Shown piece after piece: positions 35,301 through 46,449 of a stretch of 64,000 bases of DNA. The notes under the pieces were generated by a model. It saw only the letters and a list, made by a program, of their open reading frames with translations. It made no database searches and was not told the origin of the DNA. Position 1 is the stretch's first letter, and each line of letters begins with the position of its first letter. The translations under genes were made by a program, and so were the position numbers. The DNA is from Laetiporus sulphureus 93-53 (taxonomy: Eukaryota > Basidiomycota > Agaricomycetes > Polyporales > Laetiporaceae), in assembly GCF_001632365.1 (NCBI RefSeq), contig NW_024468552.1, positions 19,593-83,592 on the forward strand, read 5' to 3'.

Positions 35301-36951
35301 CATTCCTGTTCCCCTTCGCTTTACCCTTCGCTGGAGCCTTGGTGGTGGCCTTAGCTTTTGCCGGAGCCTTCGCCCTGGCGTTGGTCGTCTTTGCCCGTCC
35401 ACATAGGAGAGGGATATTCGGGGCGGCCTTTTTAGGGGAACGAGGTGAGCGACGTAGAGGTTTCCCCTCATGGTCCGTCAGTGGAGCTGTCGGTGTCTGA
35501 GTCACGGCCTGTAGCATTCGCGCTGGCGCTGAACCCAAATCCAGTTCTAGCATCTCCTGTTTCCTCCGTCCTGCTCGCGCTGCTGCCGGTTTCGACGCGG
35601 AAGGTCCGACTGCGACTGACGCAGCCTTGTTCGCTGCTTGTCTCCGTGACCGCGCTGTCGAGGGTGCTTGTGCCTTCGGTGTGTTCTTCGCTTTGACCCT
35701 GGGCTGTGCCTTGACTCGTGCGGGCCGCGTTTGTGTGCGTGCAGGCTGAGACCGCGCCTTCCGCTTTGCGTTCGCTGGCTTCGGTGCCGGTGCTACCTTA
35801 GGATATATCACGCGCGGTCTCGACGCTGCTGCTCTGTGGCTCGACTGCACCACGAAGGATGCTCCATTGCCTTTCCGAGCCACCCGCGCCCTCTTTGGGA
35901 CTGGTGCTGGTTTGCGTGAGGACCATGTAACGGATTTACGGTCGGGCGATGTGGGCGGAGTTACCGGTGTGAATGTGGGTGCCAGGCGTCGCTGTGTCCG
36001 TACCCGTTTCTTACTTGGTGGTGGTGCCAGTTCCAGAGTCGGGAGATGTTGTGGTGATGTAGGTCTTGAATGGGACCGTGTGTGATGTGCGACTGGGGAG
36101 AACGGCAACCGCGAGACGCGTGTGGAAACGGTAACAGATGCTGGTGCCGGCGCTGGTGCCGGCGTTGATACTGGTGCCGGCGCTGGTGCTGGTGTTGGTG
36201 CTGCTGCCGGTGCTGGTGCTGATGTCGGTGCTGCTGCCGGCGCTGGTGGTGGTGTTAGCGCTGGTGTTCGTGCTCGTGCTTCTGCCGGTGCTAGTGCTGG
36301 TGCCGATGATGATGCTGGTGCTGGTGCTAGTGCTTCCGCCGGTGCGAGTGTCGGTGCCGGTGCTGGTGTTGTTGCTAGTACTTCCGCCGGTAGTGGTGCT
36401 GGTGCTGGCGCTGGTGCCGACGAGGACACAGGAGTAACATCAAGGGCAGGGGAACGGGATACAACGGTGAGAGGAAGAGGACGAGAATACGGAGCGAGTG
36501 TCGGTGCACGTACCGGGGATGGGGCAGCCTCAGCCACTGGAGCCTCAACAACCTCAACTGGCTTCTCAACAGGCTTCTCAACAACGACAGCCTGTTCAGG
36601 CTCGGGCAATGTGGATGGCAGAGGTGCGGAGGCAGCAGCAACTGCCCGCTCCTTTGCCGCAGCAATGGTGAAAATGCCGTTAAATTTGCGTGGGTCGGTC
36701 GGCGGGAGGTCGGCGGGGAGTGCAAGCTTGGGGCCGCGCCGGCGGAGCGAGACGACGCGAGACTCCTTGTACACATAGCGGGAGACAACGTCGTAAGGCT
36801 TGGTCCTCAAAAACTCGCGCGCGACAAGGCGGGGGTCGACGCGGGGCTCGGGCTTGGGGCGGCCGAGGGAAGGGTAGAAGGTGCGGCGCGCGAAGAGCGC
36901 GTCGAGGGTGCGCCGCGTGCTGAAACCGGGCTCGACGTCGACGGCGAACAT
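26370..36951 (-). CDS. 29-exon gene for a giant basic protein with K-R-x-R mini-exons
   Basis: My model (minus strand) has exons 35265-36951, 33839-35215, 33657-33782, 33383-33604, 33231-33329, 33081-33179, 32934-33029, 32792-32881, 32619-32729, 32460-32561, 32305-32406, 32149-32244, 31993-32088, 31863-31931, 31697-31810, 31539-31634, 31390-31476, 29530-31338, 28223-29475, 28071-28154, 27820-28011, 27686-27754, 27451-27636, 27240-27338, 27099-27176, 26955-27035, 26783-26893, 26648-26722 and 26370-26582. They sum to 2,973 codons. The first 18 introns are phase 1 and the later ones phase 0. Exon 1 is rich in Pro-Ala and Lys; exons 1-2 have AT-hook-like P-R-G-R-(K/R)-R and S-P motifs. Exon 18 has an acidic/SR-rich part and a roughly 200-residue globular domain ending in a coiled-coil-like helix. 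Exon 19 has six 18-residue S-P-P-R-S-R repeats and an acidic run. About 20 K-R-x-R motifs suggest nuclear location. No known family was recognised. Exons 20-24 are the least certain, and two genes are possible. Confidence 0.65.
28880..29170 (-). repeat. 54-bp tandem repeat encoding S-P-P-R-S-R units
   Basis: Six units in exon 19 have an exact 54-bp spacing (landmarks near 28880, 28934, 28988, 29042, 29096 and 29150). Each encodes 18 residues around (L/S)-S-(L/R)-S-P-P-R-S-R. This resembles arginine/serine splicing-factor repeats. Confidence 0.9.
31390..33782 (-). repeat. Block of 15 symmetric phase-1 mini-exons
   Basis: Exons 3-17 of the giant gene are 69-222 nt long, all divisible by three and all bounded by phase-1 introns of about 50-62 nt. 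Two sequence types can be seen. One carries K-R-x-R followed by S-P (exons 4, 6, 7, 16, 17). The other carries a V-x-V-x-S-x-E-x-x-H-(R/G)-S-L/P segment before S-S-P (exons 10, 12, 13, 15). Exon pair 9/10 resembles pair 11/12. Confidence 0.7.
36122..36430 (-). repeat. Low-complexity Pro-Ala repeat in exon 1
   Basis: Dozens of GGTGCTGGTGCCG-like words on the plus strand encode, on the minus strand, alternating A-P-A-P residues (roughly 100 aa). It is probably an extended disordered linker. The open frames on the opposite strand here are mirror products of the repeat. Confidence 0.9.
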
Positions 36952-37523
36952 CTGCAGCACGGCGACGACGAGGAGGGCGTGGGCGGCGAGCACGGGGGCG
37001 GGGAGGGGTCGGGCATGGACATGGACAGCCCGGGCGGGACGCGCGCGCGGGGATGCGACGCGGGGCGACGCGTGCAGGCGCGGACACGTGAGGGTCGCGT
37101 CGCGTGGATTACAGAGACGATATTACGCGTGGTGGGCGAATTCGAAAGATAGAGTGAAGGTTGTGGTCACTTGTGGGTGCAGACAATGAGGGGACGGACA
37201 CACTGACCATTGCATACGCCATCACATCCTCCGCCGGAAGCAAACTCAGCTCGCGCCGCGTGAAGCAATCACACTTGTCGGCATTAGAGTCAGACGTTGC
37301 CGACAATTCAGGCCAAAAACTAGCCATGCTAAAAGAGAGGGCCAAATGCAGGCCAAAATCTGTCCAAATCGACGGCAGTCATGAAAAGAGATGGAGAGAC
37401 GCGCGCGTCTGGCAAAGACTCTGCCCTTATAACGACAAAACAGGGGCAAACAATAACAAAGTTTTTTGCACGCACTCCTCCCACGCTTACAGTTAGCTCG
37501 CTACTCTACAAACTCCGCCGCCA
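36952..37523. other. Promoter side of the 29-exon gene
   Basis: GC-rich upstream sequence (36952-37130), then about 400 bp without a recognised gene up to the stop of the zinc-finger gene. An upstream non-coding or short coding exon cannot be excluded because a CAG precedes the chosen ATG. Confidence 0.4.
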
Positions 37524-38784
37524 CTACTGCCCCTCGTCGCCGCCAGGCACATACACGTAGTGGTTCTGTGCGGCCATGACCAGCGGGGTGGCCAGCTCTT
37601 CTGCCTGTGGCCTGCAAAGGGTGAATGACACGTAAATACGCGGTGGCCAACGCACGCACCCGAAATGAATCCTCAACAGCTCGTCCATCAACGCGTCCTT
37701 GCGTTCCTTCCAGCACTTCTCCTCGTACCGCAACACCCTCAACTCCTCCACCAGCGCCTCATGCTGCTCCAGCACCCACCTGTGCTTTGCCTTCATCAGG
37801 ATGTACCTCACTTGTGCGTGCGTCCTGCCCATAATCAGCCCGGTCGCCGGGTCCATCAGCTTTAGCAGGTGCTGTGGGATCTGGTCCTCCTCGTCGAACC
37901 CGCCATACTCAGGCGTGATGTCCCGAAACGGGTCATGCGGTTCAGCAGCTTCCTCTTGCTCGTCTTTATGTCCCGTCGGCTCGACCTTGAACGTGCTGTA
38001 CCCGTACGACGGCGGTGTTGGCGGGCGCCCACTCACCACAGTGTTAGTCTCGCTCTCTTCGCGCTTTCGCTTGCGGTTCCCGCCGCGCCCAGGGAGCGGC
38101 GGCGAAATGTTGTGCTGGATACGCATGTGCTTTGCGAGCGCGTCCGAGCGCGTAAACGACTTGTCGCATTCTGCGCCACACCGTGAGCCAACACCGCAGA
38201 TGTGGCGCAGCAATTAAACACCCACCAGGCCTCGGACACGTAAACGGCTTCTCGCCAGTGTGCGACCGGATATGCGAGATGAGCGCAAACCGCGATGTCT
38301 GCGCGATCCCGCGACGCGAGCAGGTTGACCACTCGCACGTATAGTTGCTCTTATGCACGCCGATGTGATCTGCTCGCCGCGCCACCTCAACCACCCATCA
38401 GCACGCGGAGCCCGTATACACCCTTCGCATCCTTCACTGACCATTGTGGATGTGCTCGATGAGCGTCGGGAGGTGGTTGTACACCTTACCGCAGTCCTCC
38501 CACAGGCACGTCATCGTGTCGACATCGGGCTCGTCGTCCTGCTCGGGGATTGGGTAGCCATATGGGTATGGAAACGGGGCTGCGGGAGCCAGCCCGGGCG
38601 CTGTAGGTTCGATAGGTACACTCAGACCGGACGGGCCAGCAGCGAGGGCATCATCGGCGGCAGCAGCGGGTTCACCAGCGCCTGTGGATGTGGCGTAGAG
38701 GTCATCGATGCCAGAAGAGTCGGACAGGTTGTCGGATTCGAGGCTAGGCGAGGGAGAGGGGCTGTACACGCTGCGCGCCATCAT
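37524..38784 (-). CDS. Three-finger C2H2 protein, INO80 subunit Iec1-like
   Basis: Four exons on the minus strand (38442-38784, 38226-38369, 37660-38170 and 37524-37611) give 361 residues. The acidic, serine-rich N-terminus is followed by three C2H2 fingers. Finger 1 is near 91-117 (C-L-W-E-D-C ... H-I-H) and is split by the first intron. Finger 2 is near 122-150 (C-E-W-S-T-C ... H-I-R-S-H-T-G-E-K-P-F). Finger 3 is near 156-180 (C-D-K-S-F-T-R-S-D-A-L-A-K-H-M-R). A basic R-K-R-K-R segment and a C-terminal helical region follow. The finger pattern and spacing match fungal Iec1, a subunit of the INO80 chromatin remodeller. This is from memory of the family, and a stand-alone transcription factor of the GLI/ZAP1 type is the alternative. 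The start is the first ATG of an ATG-ATG pair. Confidence 0.82.
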
Positions 38785-40228
38785 ACAAGCGGGGGGGGGA
38801 GGTGCTGGGGGGCGAAACGTTGAGGGCAAGAAGGGTTGGACCGGAGAGACGCAAAGGCGCTGAATATAAGGACGAATTCGCTGAGTGCACTCCGCCAGGG
38901 CAGTTCAGACTCAGCGAGCCTGATTGCTGACGAATGTTGTTCACGAGAAGATGTTTTTTTGTGTTTTCGCAGGGAATTGGAAAAACCAAGAGGTACTGAT
39001 TTGGTGGGTGCATCCATTTTGTCCCAGAGTCAGGCACATCGACGTCATCATAAGACCCCGATCACAGTGTCTGGAGTATCAGGGACGACCAATACGTGTA
39101 TTTTAGATGCATCCGCTCTATAAGGACGTCTAGTTGAGGTCATAGGAATTTAGATGACTCAAATGATGTATATGATCGAGTTCAGTTGTCGAGAAAGAAC
39201 GCTGGTATGGTCAAGAGACGGGTATTCGCCAGAGATTGGTTTGACGGACTCCTCCAGGCACGCCGGCTTTCTCGGAGACACAAGATTGCGCCGAGTTTGA
39301 TGAACGACACAAGAGCATGAAGGAGCTCTGGCTCACAAATTCCCAGCTGGGACTCAGCATGTGGACAACTAACACCGCTCACTCTTCAAACATGCAGAAC
39401 GATTGAATCGTGCCCTGCAGAGTTGGTGCAACCACACAGTCATGCATTATGGTTTCATCGGACGCCAAGGCACTTTACACACAAGCCACAGACAATCCTC
39501 TATGTTATTTAAGTATCGGACGTGATCCAGGCTTAATCAAAATATCGTTGAAAGAGATACTGTCTGCGACCGTCGACAAGAGAGCGATCAGAGGATGTGG
39601 CACAGAAACCATATTAGGAAAGAAAGTCGTGAACAAGGAAGACCTCCTGCTTTGTACGGCAGGTTATCTAGTTATTGGCACAGACGTGGCTGGTTAATTC
39701 TCTTTGCTTTGCCGCACTAGTGTGTCTTCTGTGATCTAAGTGACAGCCTACACAGCATTTCAGTGTTAGTGAGTGAGGCGACCAAAAGGATGAAGTGAGC
39801 TTCTCTGCAATGCATTGGTCACCAATTCATCACCTGTCTTACAAGCTCCCTCATCAAGCATCATCAGCTCATACCTTAAATAAAATATGGCAGTAAACAT
39901 TATTCACGCCCTGTTGAAAACAGATCGACTGGTCCGCTTGACACTAACGAAGGCCTGCAAGCGTGACGAAGACTGTCTTTAGAGGTGTTCCGGGTCCTAT
40001 ATACACCCACGTGTTCACCCAATTACAATCGAAAGTCATACCACTGACCTGTACAACCAGTCTGAGTGTACCTTCTGTTCAGACATTGCTCTATCCGCAC
40101 CTGTACGCATAGAGACTGTCAAAGACCACACGAGCTTGCTTTTCAAAACAGTATAAGTATTAAATTACTGAATTATCGGGAATCCTAGGCCAGCTGAACG
40201 AGGTCATCGATCATTACTTCCCGCCACC
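38785..40228. other. Intergenic region upstream of TAF11
   Basis: It holds the divergent upstream regions of the C2H2 gene and TAF11. AT-rich tracts occur near 39880 and 40150. Short open frames (such as 39410-39697) have no recognised features. Confidence 0.45.
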
Positions 40229-41410
40229 ATGACCTCCCCCTACACGAATCTCCCGTCCACATCCCCGAACGGCCCCCTCGGACCTACTGCTACCCCTGCT
40301 CCTGGTGGAAAACGCGGACGAAAGCCCAAGACTGCGTCGAGCTCAGCCGTCAACTCGCCCCTGCCCGCTATCACCACGTTGCCCTCGCAGAATCTCTCCC
40401 AAAGCCAGAGCTTCACGCAAGGGCAGACCCAAGTTTACAGCCAAACTTACAGTTCGAGCCGGAGCCAGAGTCAAGGACAGATTCAACTTCAGCCAATCCC
40501 GAACCAGATGGCTGAAGAGACCCAACCTACGCGATCACAAACCCAGCCAGCAGAACTGCAGTGGCACAACGTCGCCGCAAGCTCGCTCGCTTCTCCCGGG
40601 GCTAGCGGGAGCCCAGTCGATAACGCTGCGGTGGCCGGACTCAGCTTGCCCGGGACAGTTGGTGTGGTGGGCGACACGACTGTGCCCAAGATGGGTGAGG
40701 ACGACGGCGAGGGCGAGGACGAGGTCCTCCCGGCCATGGCGGACGATGACTACTCTGCACAGCTATCATTCCAGAGCCAGTCGAAGGATAATCTGAAGTG
40801 CGTGGTGCCGGGCTGGAGTGGCGAGTGAGATGCTGATGCGATGTCGTTAGGGTCCTGATGGACAACTTCAGCGATGCCCAGTATGACCGGTTCGAGGCAT
40901 ATAGGAGACACGCATTGCCGAAGGCCGCTGTGCGCAAAGTTCGTTCATGTTGCTTCCTCTCTCCCCGCTCGTGTCTCATCTCATGCTATTCTCAGGTTAT
41001 CCAACAAACCCTCGGTCAGCAAGTCTCTCAACCAGTCGCGCAAGTCGTTGCCGGTTTTGCTAAGGTGTTCATTGGTGAGATTGTCGAGAAAGGTACGTGA
41101 CTGTCCTCACCTCCCTCCTCTCACCTCCTCACCTTCCTCCTCTCACCCTTCCCCCTTCCCCCCTTCTCCTTTCCCCTTCGTGCCTTCCTTCACATCGATT
41201 CACCTCCCTCCCTTTCCTTCTCTTTCACTTCTTTCCCTGTAATCACGTTATTGATATGCTGCTACAGCGCGTGACGTGCAAGAACGCCGCGGCGAGACAG
41301 GTCCGCTCTCGCCGGATCACCTACGCGAGGCGTACCGAATGTATCAGAAGGAGACGGGCCGCGTCGGTGCCGCGCGTCCGCTGCGGGCAAAGAGGCTATT
41401 CATGAAGTGA
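40229..41410 (+). CDS. TAF11: TFIID subunit TAF11
   Basis: Four exons (40229-40797, 40851-40938, 40996-41092 and 41268-41410) give 298 residues. Residues 1-188 are disordered, rich in Ser, Gln and Pro, with an AT-hook-like R-G-R-K-P near residue 30 and an acidic patch (E-D-D-G-E-G-E-D-E). The rest is a TAFII28 histone fold: L-M-D-N-F-S-D-A-Q-Y-D-R-F-E, then Y-R-R-H-A-L-P-K-A-A-V-R-K, V-S-Q-P-V, and K-V-F-I-G-E-I-V-E, closing with L-S-P-D-H-L-R-E-A-Y-R. TAF11 pairs with TAF13 in TFIID and is nuclear. The third intron (175 nt) is unusually long for this locus and pyrimidine-rich. The ATG lies in a good context (GCCACCATGA). Confidence 0.93.
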
Positions 41411-43241
41411 AGTAAATAAGTTAAAGGAAGAGTTTCTTTGCCGGTGCAATCGGGAAATGTTGAGACTTGCTAGCAGGACGTGCTCTTCATGCATTCTGCG
41501 AATTACCGTGCGCATCCATGTTGCATTCTGCCGACAGTCATGGTTGTATACTGTCTGCCTTATCCGGATCAGGCCAGGACATCTGCTGGACGATTTCCTC
41601 TCTATTGTACCTCGATTTACTCGATTGGCATGATGTTGCATGCATAGAGTGGTGAATCAAGGTTCGATGGCCGCTGCATACGGCAGATTCCCTGTAGAAG
41701 AGGTACATGACGGAAAGAGGAGAGAACGAGAATGACATTGCACTGGTGTACGTGCGTGCCCATCGCCTTGTATCCCAAGCACTGCTTGTACTCAATCGAC
41801 GTGTCTGCATATATAGTAGATCATTTGCTGTCTATACCGACGTCGACAGGAATATAATGCAACATGGAACCTTTATTACATTCAATCCTAGTTCGTCGAC
41901 TGACCTCGTTCGTTAAACGCAGCTACTAATGCACAAGATTGGTATGAGTCGCCTCTGCTCAACATTATTGCTCACGTCCAGCAGTGTGATGGAACTACGC
42001 AGGGGCACGTACAATATCTTAGCCCAACGCGACCAGTACTACGGAGGAAGTGCCAAAACCATCCTGCCCTCTATTATGTATTTTGCTCGTACTGAGCCGA
42101 TCATCCTCCACGATATTCAGTGCCTCGGCATCCTTAGTCTCTTGATCCCTCTTCGGCAGGATCCTTCACGGCGGCCATACGAGATCCAGATGAAATCTGA
42201 TGTATCGCACTGGGCATCATTCCATCAAAGTGCATGAGATTGCCTCAAGATCTTGTTTTCGAAGAAACCATTTGGATGAAGTCGGAAGGCCTGACCTTCG
42301 ACGTACAGTACATGGGACGCATAAGGGATTCTACTGTCGACCTCCCATCGTGCACATGTTTGAGAGGGTGCTTGTCTTGTTAACCATGTATATACAAATT
42401 CGGACGATGTACCTAACATTGCAGATGGCACGCACATCCAAATTCCGAAACCTTCATCGTTGTGTCGCGCTGCTGTTAACAGACGAATGATGGTACATGT
42501 TCAATCGTACCAATTGAGAATAGGAGCACTTTGACTCCGCACATGCGTTGAAGCTGGTCCGACAGGACGAGGGATTGAATGCTTCGTTAGAAGACATAGT
42601 GCCAGCACAAGAAGAAAAAACGTGCATCGGCAGTTGTGCCTTCTCAGCGTAATTGCGAAAGCAACCGCTCTTTACATATTGCAGGATATTGATCAGTTGT
42701 TATCGTTGTCTTCACCCCGTCTAGTGCTCCCTGTATCACGACACCTTTCAACTTGGGAAAATTGTCTAACAGACAACTTTCCATGTATCTGCACGCCTCC
42801 GGCTCGTGTGCATCGAGCGCACGGGTTTCGGCAATATTTCTAACCATGTTTCGTCGAAGGCTTTGAAGTGAATACATCCTAGCATGCGGGATTCAATTTC
42901 AGAGAATATGTCTTGTCACATTTTCTGCCCATATCACATTGTAATATAGGTCCATCTATTTCGTGTTAACGAACGCTGTAGCTCTGGCATCCAAGCTGGG
43001 AAATATAGGATCAGACTATCCAAGCAAGAGTTCACTGAAAGGTCACATTTACGTGCACGGCTGTTAAGCAAATGCGAATGGTGGGGTCCTGGGAGGCCGA
43101 GATACACTGTCACAACCAACAAACATGCGGCGTGAATATTGCCGAGGACGTGACAGAGAACATGGTCGTGAACGCGCTAGGAAGCTAGTGCGCGACGCGT
43201 GACGATGAACGCGAGACGTCACGCGTCTCGTATCTTGCGCT
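41411..43241. other. Intergenic region, nothing recognised
   Basis: About 1.8 kb downstream of TAF11. Only short frames without motifs. No repeat shared with the rest of the window was noticed before 43242. Confidence 0.5.
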
Positions 43242-43568
43242 TCAGCACTCTGTTACTACCTCTACCAGCAGCTTGGGAAGTGAAATATCGTAAATCAATC
43301 TCAGACTCATCGCCTGTATTCTGATTAGGAGGAGAATCGACATCTGCGCAATTTCACTATGCATAGCGACTTTGATTCGTACGATCAAGGCTATCCCCCA
43401 ATCGATGACGAGAGCATGTCCAACTTCTGGCCCACAAGGAACATCGCAAACTTCAAGCTCAAATGCGGGTTCATCCTGCCCAAAGCCGAATGGAGAAGGG
43501 ATTTCTGCGGTCGGGAAGTTCGTCATCGACTGCGCGATCTGATGCGACACTGTGGATAACCATCGCAA
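43242..43568 (-). pseudogene. Unassigned gene X fragment (arm 1)
   Basis: An open frame of 108 residues whose related sequence at 60918-61200 (plus strand) is broken by stops. It contains M-T-N-F-P-T and E-P-A-F-E-L-E-V, both conserved in the other copy, which argues for a once-coding sequence. An intron ending ATACAG near 43315 is possible. No domain was recognised. Confidence 0.35.
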
Positions 43569-43659
43569 GGTCTCTGACGTCCAGTAATGTTCATGGGGTT
43601 GTGGAATATCGCAGACGTGATTTCAGCCATTGCAGGGATTAACCGTTGCTAATCGGAAG

Positions 43660-44560
43660 TGTATCTGTGCGAGTATAATGTACAGTTTAGCATTTTGTCA
43701 TTGTTGACAAGCCCTTTTCCGCAGGAATCTTCTAGGACAGCTACGACTGCGTTGCTTGCATACGCCCGACATTCCCCGACAAGATCATCGTCATCTTGTT
43801 ACCGAAAGAGATCTATGAGAGAGGTCTTCACGCAATTGCAACGATATATGCGGCGGAGTATTATGCTGACGATGGTTTTGGTGGGAGGAATTGTGCGCAC
43901 GGGCACGAAGTCAATGAATGTAAGAATGCCACGTTCTCTAGCATCGATCCGGAAAAGATTACGTTTTCGCTGTTTTCTATGGATGCAGGTGAGCAACAGC
44001 ACTGCATTTGAATCCAGCTGGTTTTATCGCTGATCGACAGTCGAACCCTCGCTGCTTTGAGGCTTTCGCGTGCGGACTTGAAGTCTTGATTCTACAATAA
44101 CTTTGACTCCAGTACTGACAGCGTTCGGCAGCTTACCACACGTCACCGATCAGAGTCTATACGACTCGCGCGGATACCTCTCTTCCACAGCGAGCATCGC
44201 AGCTGAAGGGTGGACAACCTGCGAATATTCTCGCTTGCAAAGTAATGCGGCCTGGCAAATAATTTCTAGTATGTGGTTGCCGTTTCACTGTGCATGGCAG
44301 GTGAATACCTCCATCCTGGACAAAATTATCTCTCTGCTTACGACTTCATTGCGTCAGCTGCTCTTACCATAGCTGAAGGGCCACTAGCTGTTGAAAAATT
44401 TCCAGCTCGCGAGATGCTGTGGCCTCGGCATTCGATGGCTCCCAGTGTGCGTTTTCTCATCTTGTTTACTAAGGGGGTTCCCATACTGTACGTAATCCTC
44501 TTTGCTGATGAATCGATCGCACTTCATGAGCAGGTCGTCTTGCCACCGCTAACAGGCTAA
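43660..44560 (+). pseudogene. Unassigned gene Y (arm 1), probably decayed
   Basis: Exon-like pieces with conserved peptides (L-L-P-K-E-I-Y-E-R near 43797, E-Y-Y-A-D-D-G-F-G-G-R-N-C-A near 43856, and H-P-G-Q-N-Y-L-S-A-Y-D-F-I near 44303) match the minus-strand copy at 59.7-60.9 kb. Splice-like signals (a GGTGAG donor near 43988, a CAG acceptor near 44300) exist, but I could not join the pieces into one frame. Genes X and Y diverge from a shared upstream region. The family is unknown to me. Confidence 0.35.
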
Positions 44561-46449
44561 ACATGATATTCAGTGTAAAATTCGTTCGCAAGATGCCTTG
44601 CCTCCTCCTGACGTGCGCAACTATACATATATCGGATTACTGCTTTTTATCAAAGCTAATCGATGGCTACGGTGCGCTAATGTCGATCGTATGACAATCA
44701 GTCCGGACTTCGTACGCATATAGTTGCTGCTGTTCTTTCATTTGATTTTCTAAGACCATACTGCCCAGATCCCCACGCGAATTTGCTTTGTTGCATCTCG
44801 AACCGGTTCTGCTATTTTTATACAGGAAGCTGTCCAGACCCTGGCCAAAGCCCCGGAATGGCCATGCTGTCGAAGGCCGAAGAACGTGAGCAAGCGACCT
44901 TGAAACCGCTCGTTGACTCAGGAAGGCCACTCCTCCTATAGTCCAGCGTTGTCTCCTATCTTCTTAGCGTGTCATCAGTTGGAAAATTCTCTCCCTTTCC
45001 CTCCCTTTCCACGCATGCGCCCTATATTTTAAAAGGTTCGAATCATATAGCTCGTCAACTGGATCTGATCCTTCAGTCGCATTCTGACCAGAACGCGATC
45101 GCTTGCATATTTCAGAATTGTGCAGCAAGAGCTCGTCGAGTACCGGCAGGAGGGGTAGATGGTCAGCGACTCGAAACCATGCTAGGTGTCGTGCGACGAT
45201 CCTCGCTGTGCGTGACCATATAATCGCCCCTATAATCCAACGGTAGTGTCTTGATTTCTTGCGGGCCAGGCTAGGGAACGGGGGTCAACTCTACGCGCGT
45301 TTGCGCACGAGTCGGGAATTCCTTGCGAAGAATTACTAGCGGCGAACTTCTGATTGCGTAAGAAAAATCTCTCATCTAGAGTCCGTTGGTCGTATCGTTC
45401 GTTGATAGCTCTTGTGCGTTTGTGTGTCGTCGGTGACGGTCTTCCTTCTATCGTCCTTCTGGTCGAGCAGTCTGCATTAACCGACAGCAATCTTTCCCTC
45501 GGAGACTGGACCTACACGACTGCCACCTTAGATTCCACTCTGCACTGTAGCAATTAATTGTTCAAGTTGGTTGGTTCTCCATCTACCAATTCCGTATGTC
45601 TGACGTCGAAGGTTCTCAATAAAGTTGGCAATCCGCTGGTGGCTTTTGCCGAATAAATCCACGCTGTGCGGTTGGCAGTGCATATTAACAGTCTTCAAAT
45701 ATTAGAATGTGGCATGTGTGCAAGAATACAACTGCGCGGCTAGTTGTGGTCCTAAATGTGGTTGAAGTCCCTCGATAATAGAGCGGATGTGTGCCACTTG
45801 ATATTGCTGGCGCGGTGAATGTGAGCGATTATTTTCAGTGGCGAAGAATCGAGCTAAGATACATATCCAGAGAGACTATTCGTGCATGTTATATGATAGT
45901 CTACCCAAGCAACCTTGTGAGCTATGGCACGATTGCAGAAGAGCCGGATGGCCTGAAATCAGCTCTAGCCCGCAAACGCAGAGCCTGTGCGCAATATGCA
46001 TAGAATAAAGCCGGCGATCTGTCATAGCAAATGTTACACACATGCGCGCTTGGCTTGGTACCGACCTTCCGCGGTTCACAGGAGCGCCATTTTGCATCAC
46101 AATAGCGCTCAAAGTGTATTGGAACACTGTTTCAAACGCCCCTGATGCGTTCTGCTCGCATGTTAAAGCACTATGACTACTGCCACCGAGATTATGCCGC
46201 GACGACACCCGCCGGTGCATAACCTTGGCGCAGGGATCCCTTGCTGCTGAAGGATTTTGCGGCGTTTCACATACGTTTGAGGGTTGCACTTCCGGTCGCC
46301 CCGTGCATGCGCGCGGTGATGTGGGAAGGCTCTATCAGTGTCAGAGCGCTACACACGCCTGCGACCGCACAGGATCAGAGTTGAGCATCATGCATAGTCA
46401 GTGTCAACCTCAGCCTAAGACCCAGAAGCCGTCACTGAGGGGAGAGGGA

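Larger units (their letters stand above)
43242..46420 (+). repeat. Inverted duplication, arm 1
   Basis: Blocks here recur in inverted order and orientation at 58.9-61.2 kb: 43242-43300 with 61150-61200, 43800-43990 with 60480-60670, 44290-44350 with 60070-60130, 44590-44680 with 59720-59830, and 46080-46280 with 59170-59330. About 1 kb between 44.75 and 45.8 kb has no counterpart in the other arm. Divergence is substantial, so the event is old. Confidence 0.7.

Noticed and set aside
36122..36778. Plus-strand open frame rich in Gly-Ala
   Set aside because: Mirror of the minus-strand Pro-Ala repeat. No splice context or conserved motif.
26370..36951. Kex2-processed repeat-peptide precursor (dibasic K-R repeats)
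   Set aside because: Kep-type precursors are secreted. The model starts without a signal peptide, no in-frame ATG lies before the hydrophobic stretch upstream of 36951, and the K-R sites are not spaced around a conserved peptide core.
45230..45310. tRNA-like stretch (CCAACGGTAGTGTCTTGATT ...)
   Set aside because: No cloverleaf could be drawn. The T-arm consensus and acceptor pairing are absent.
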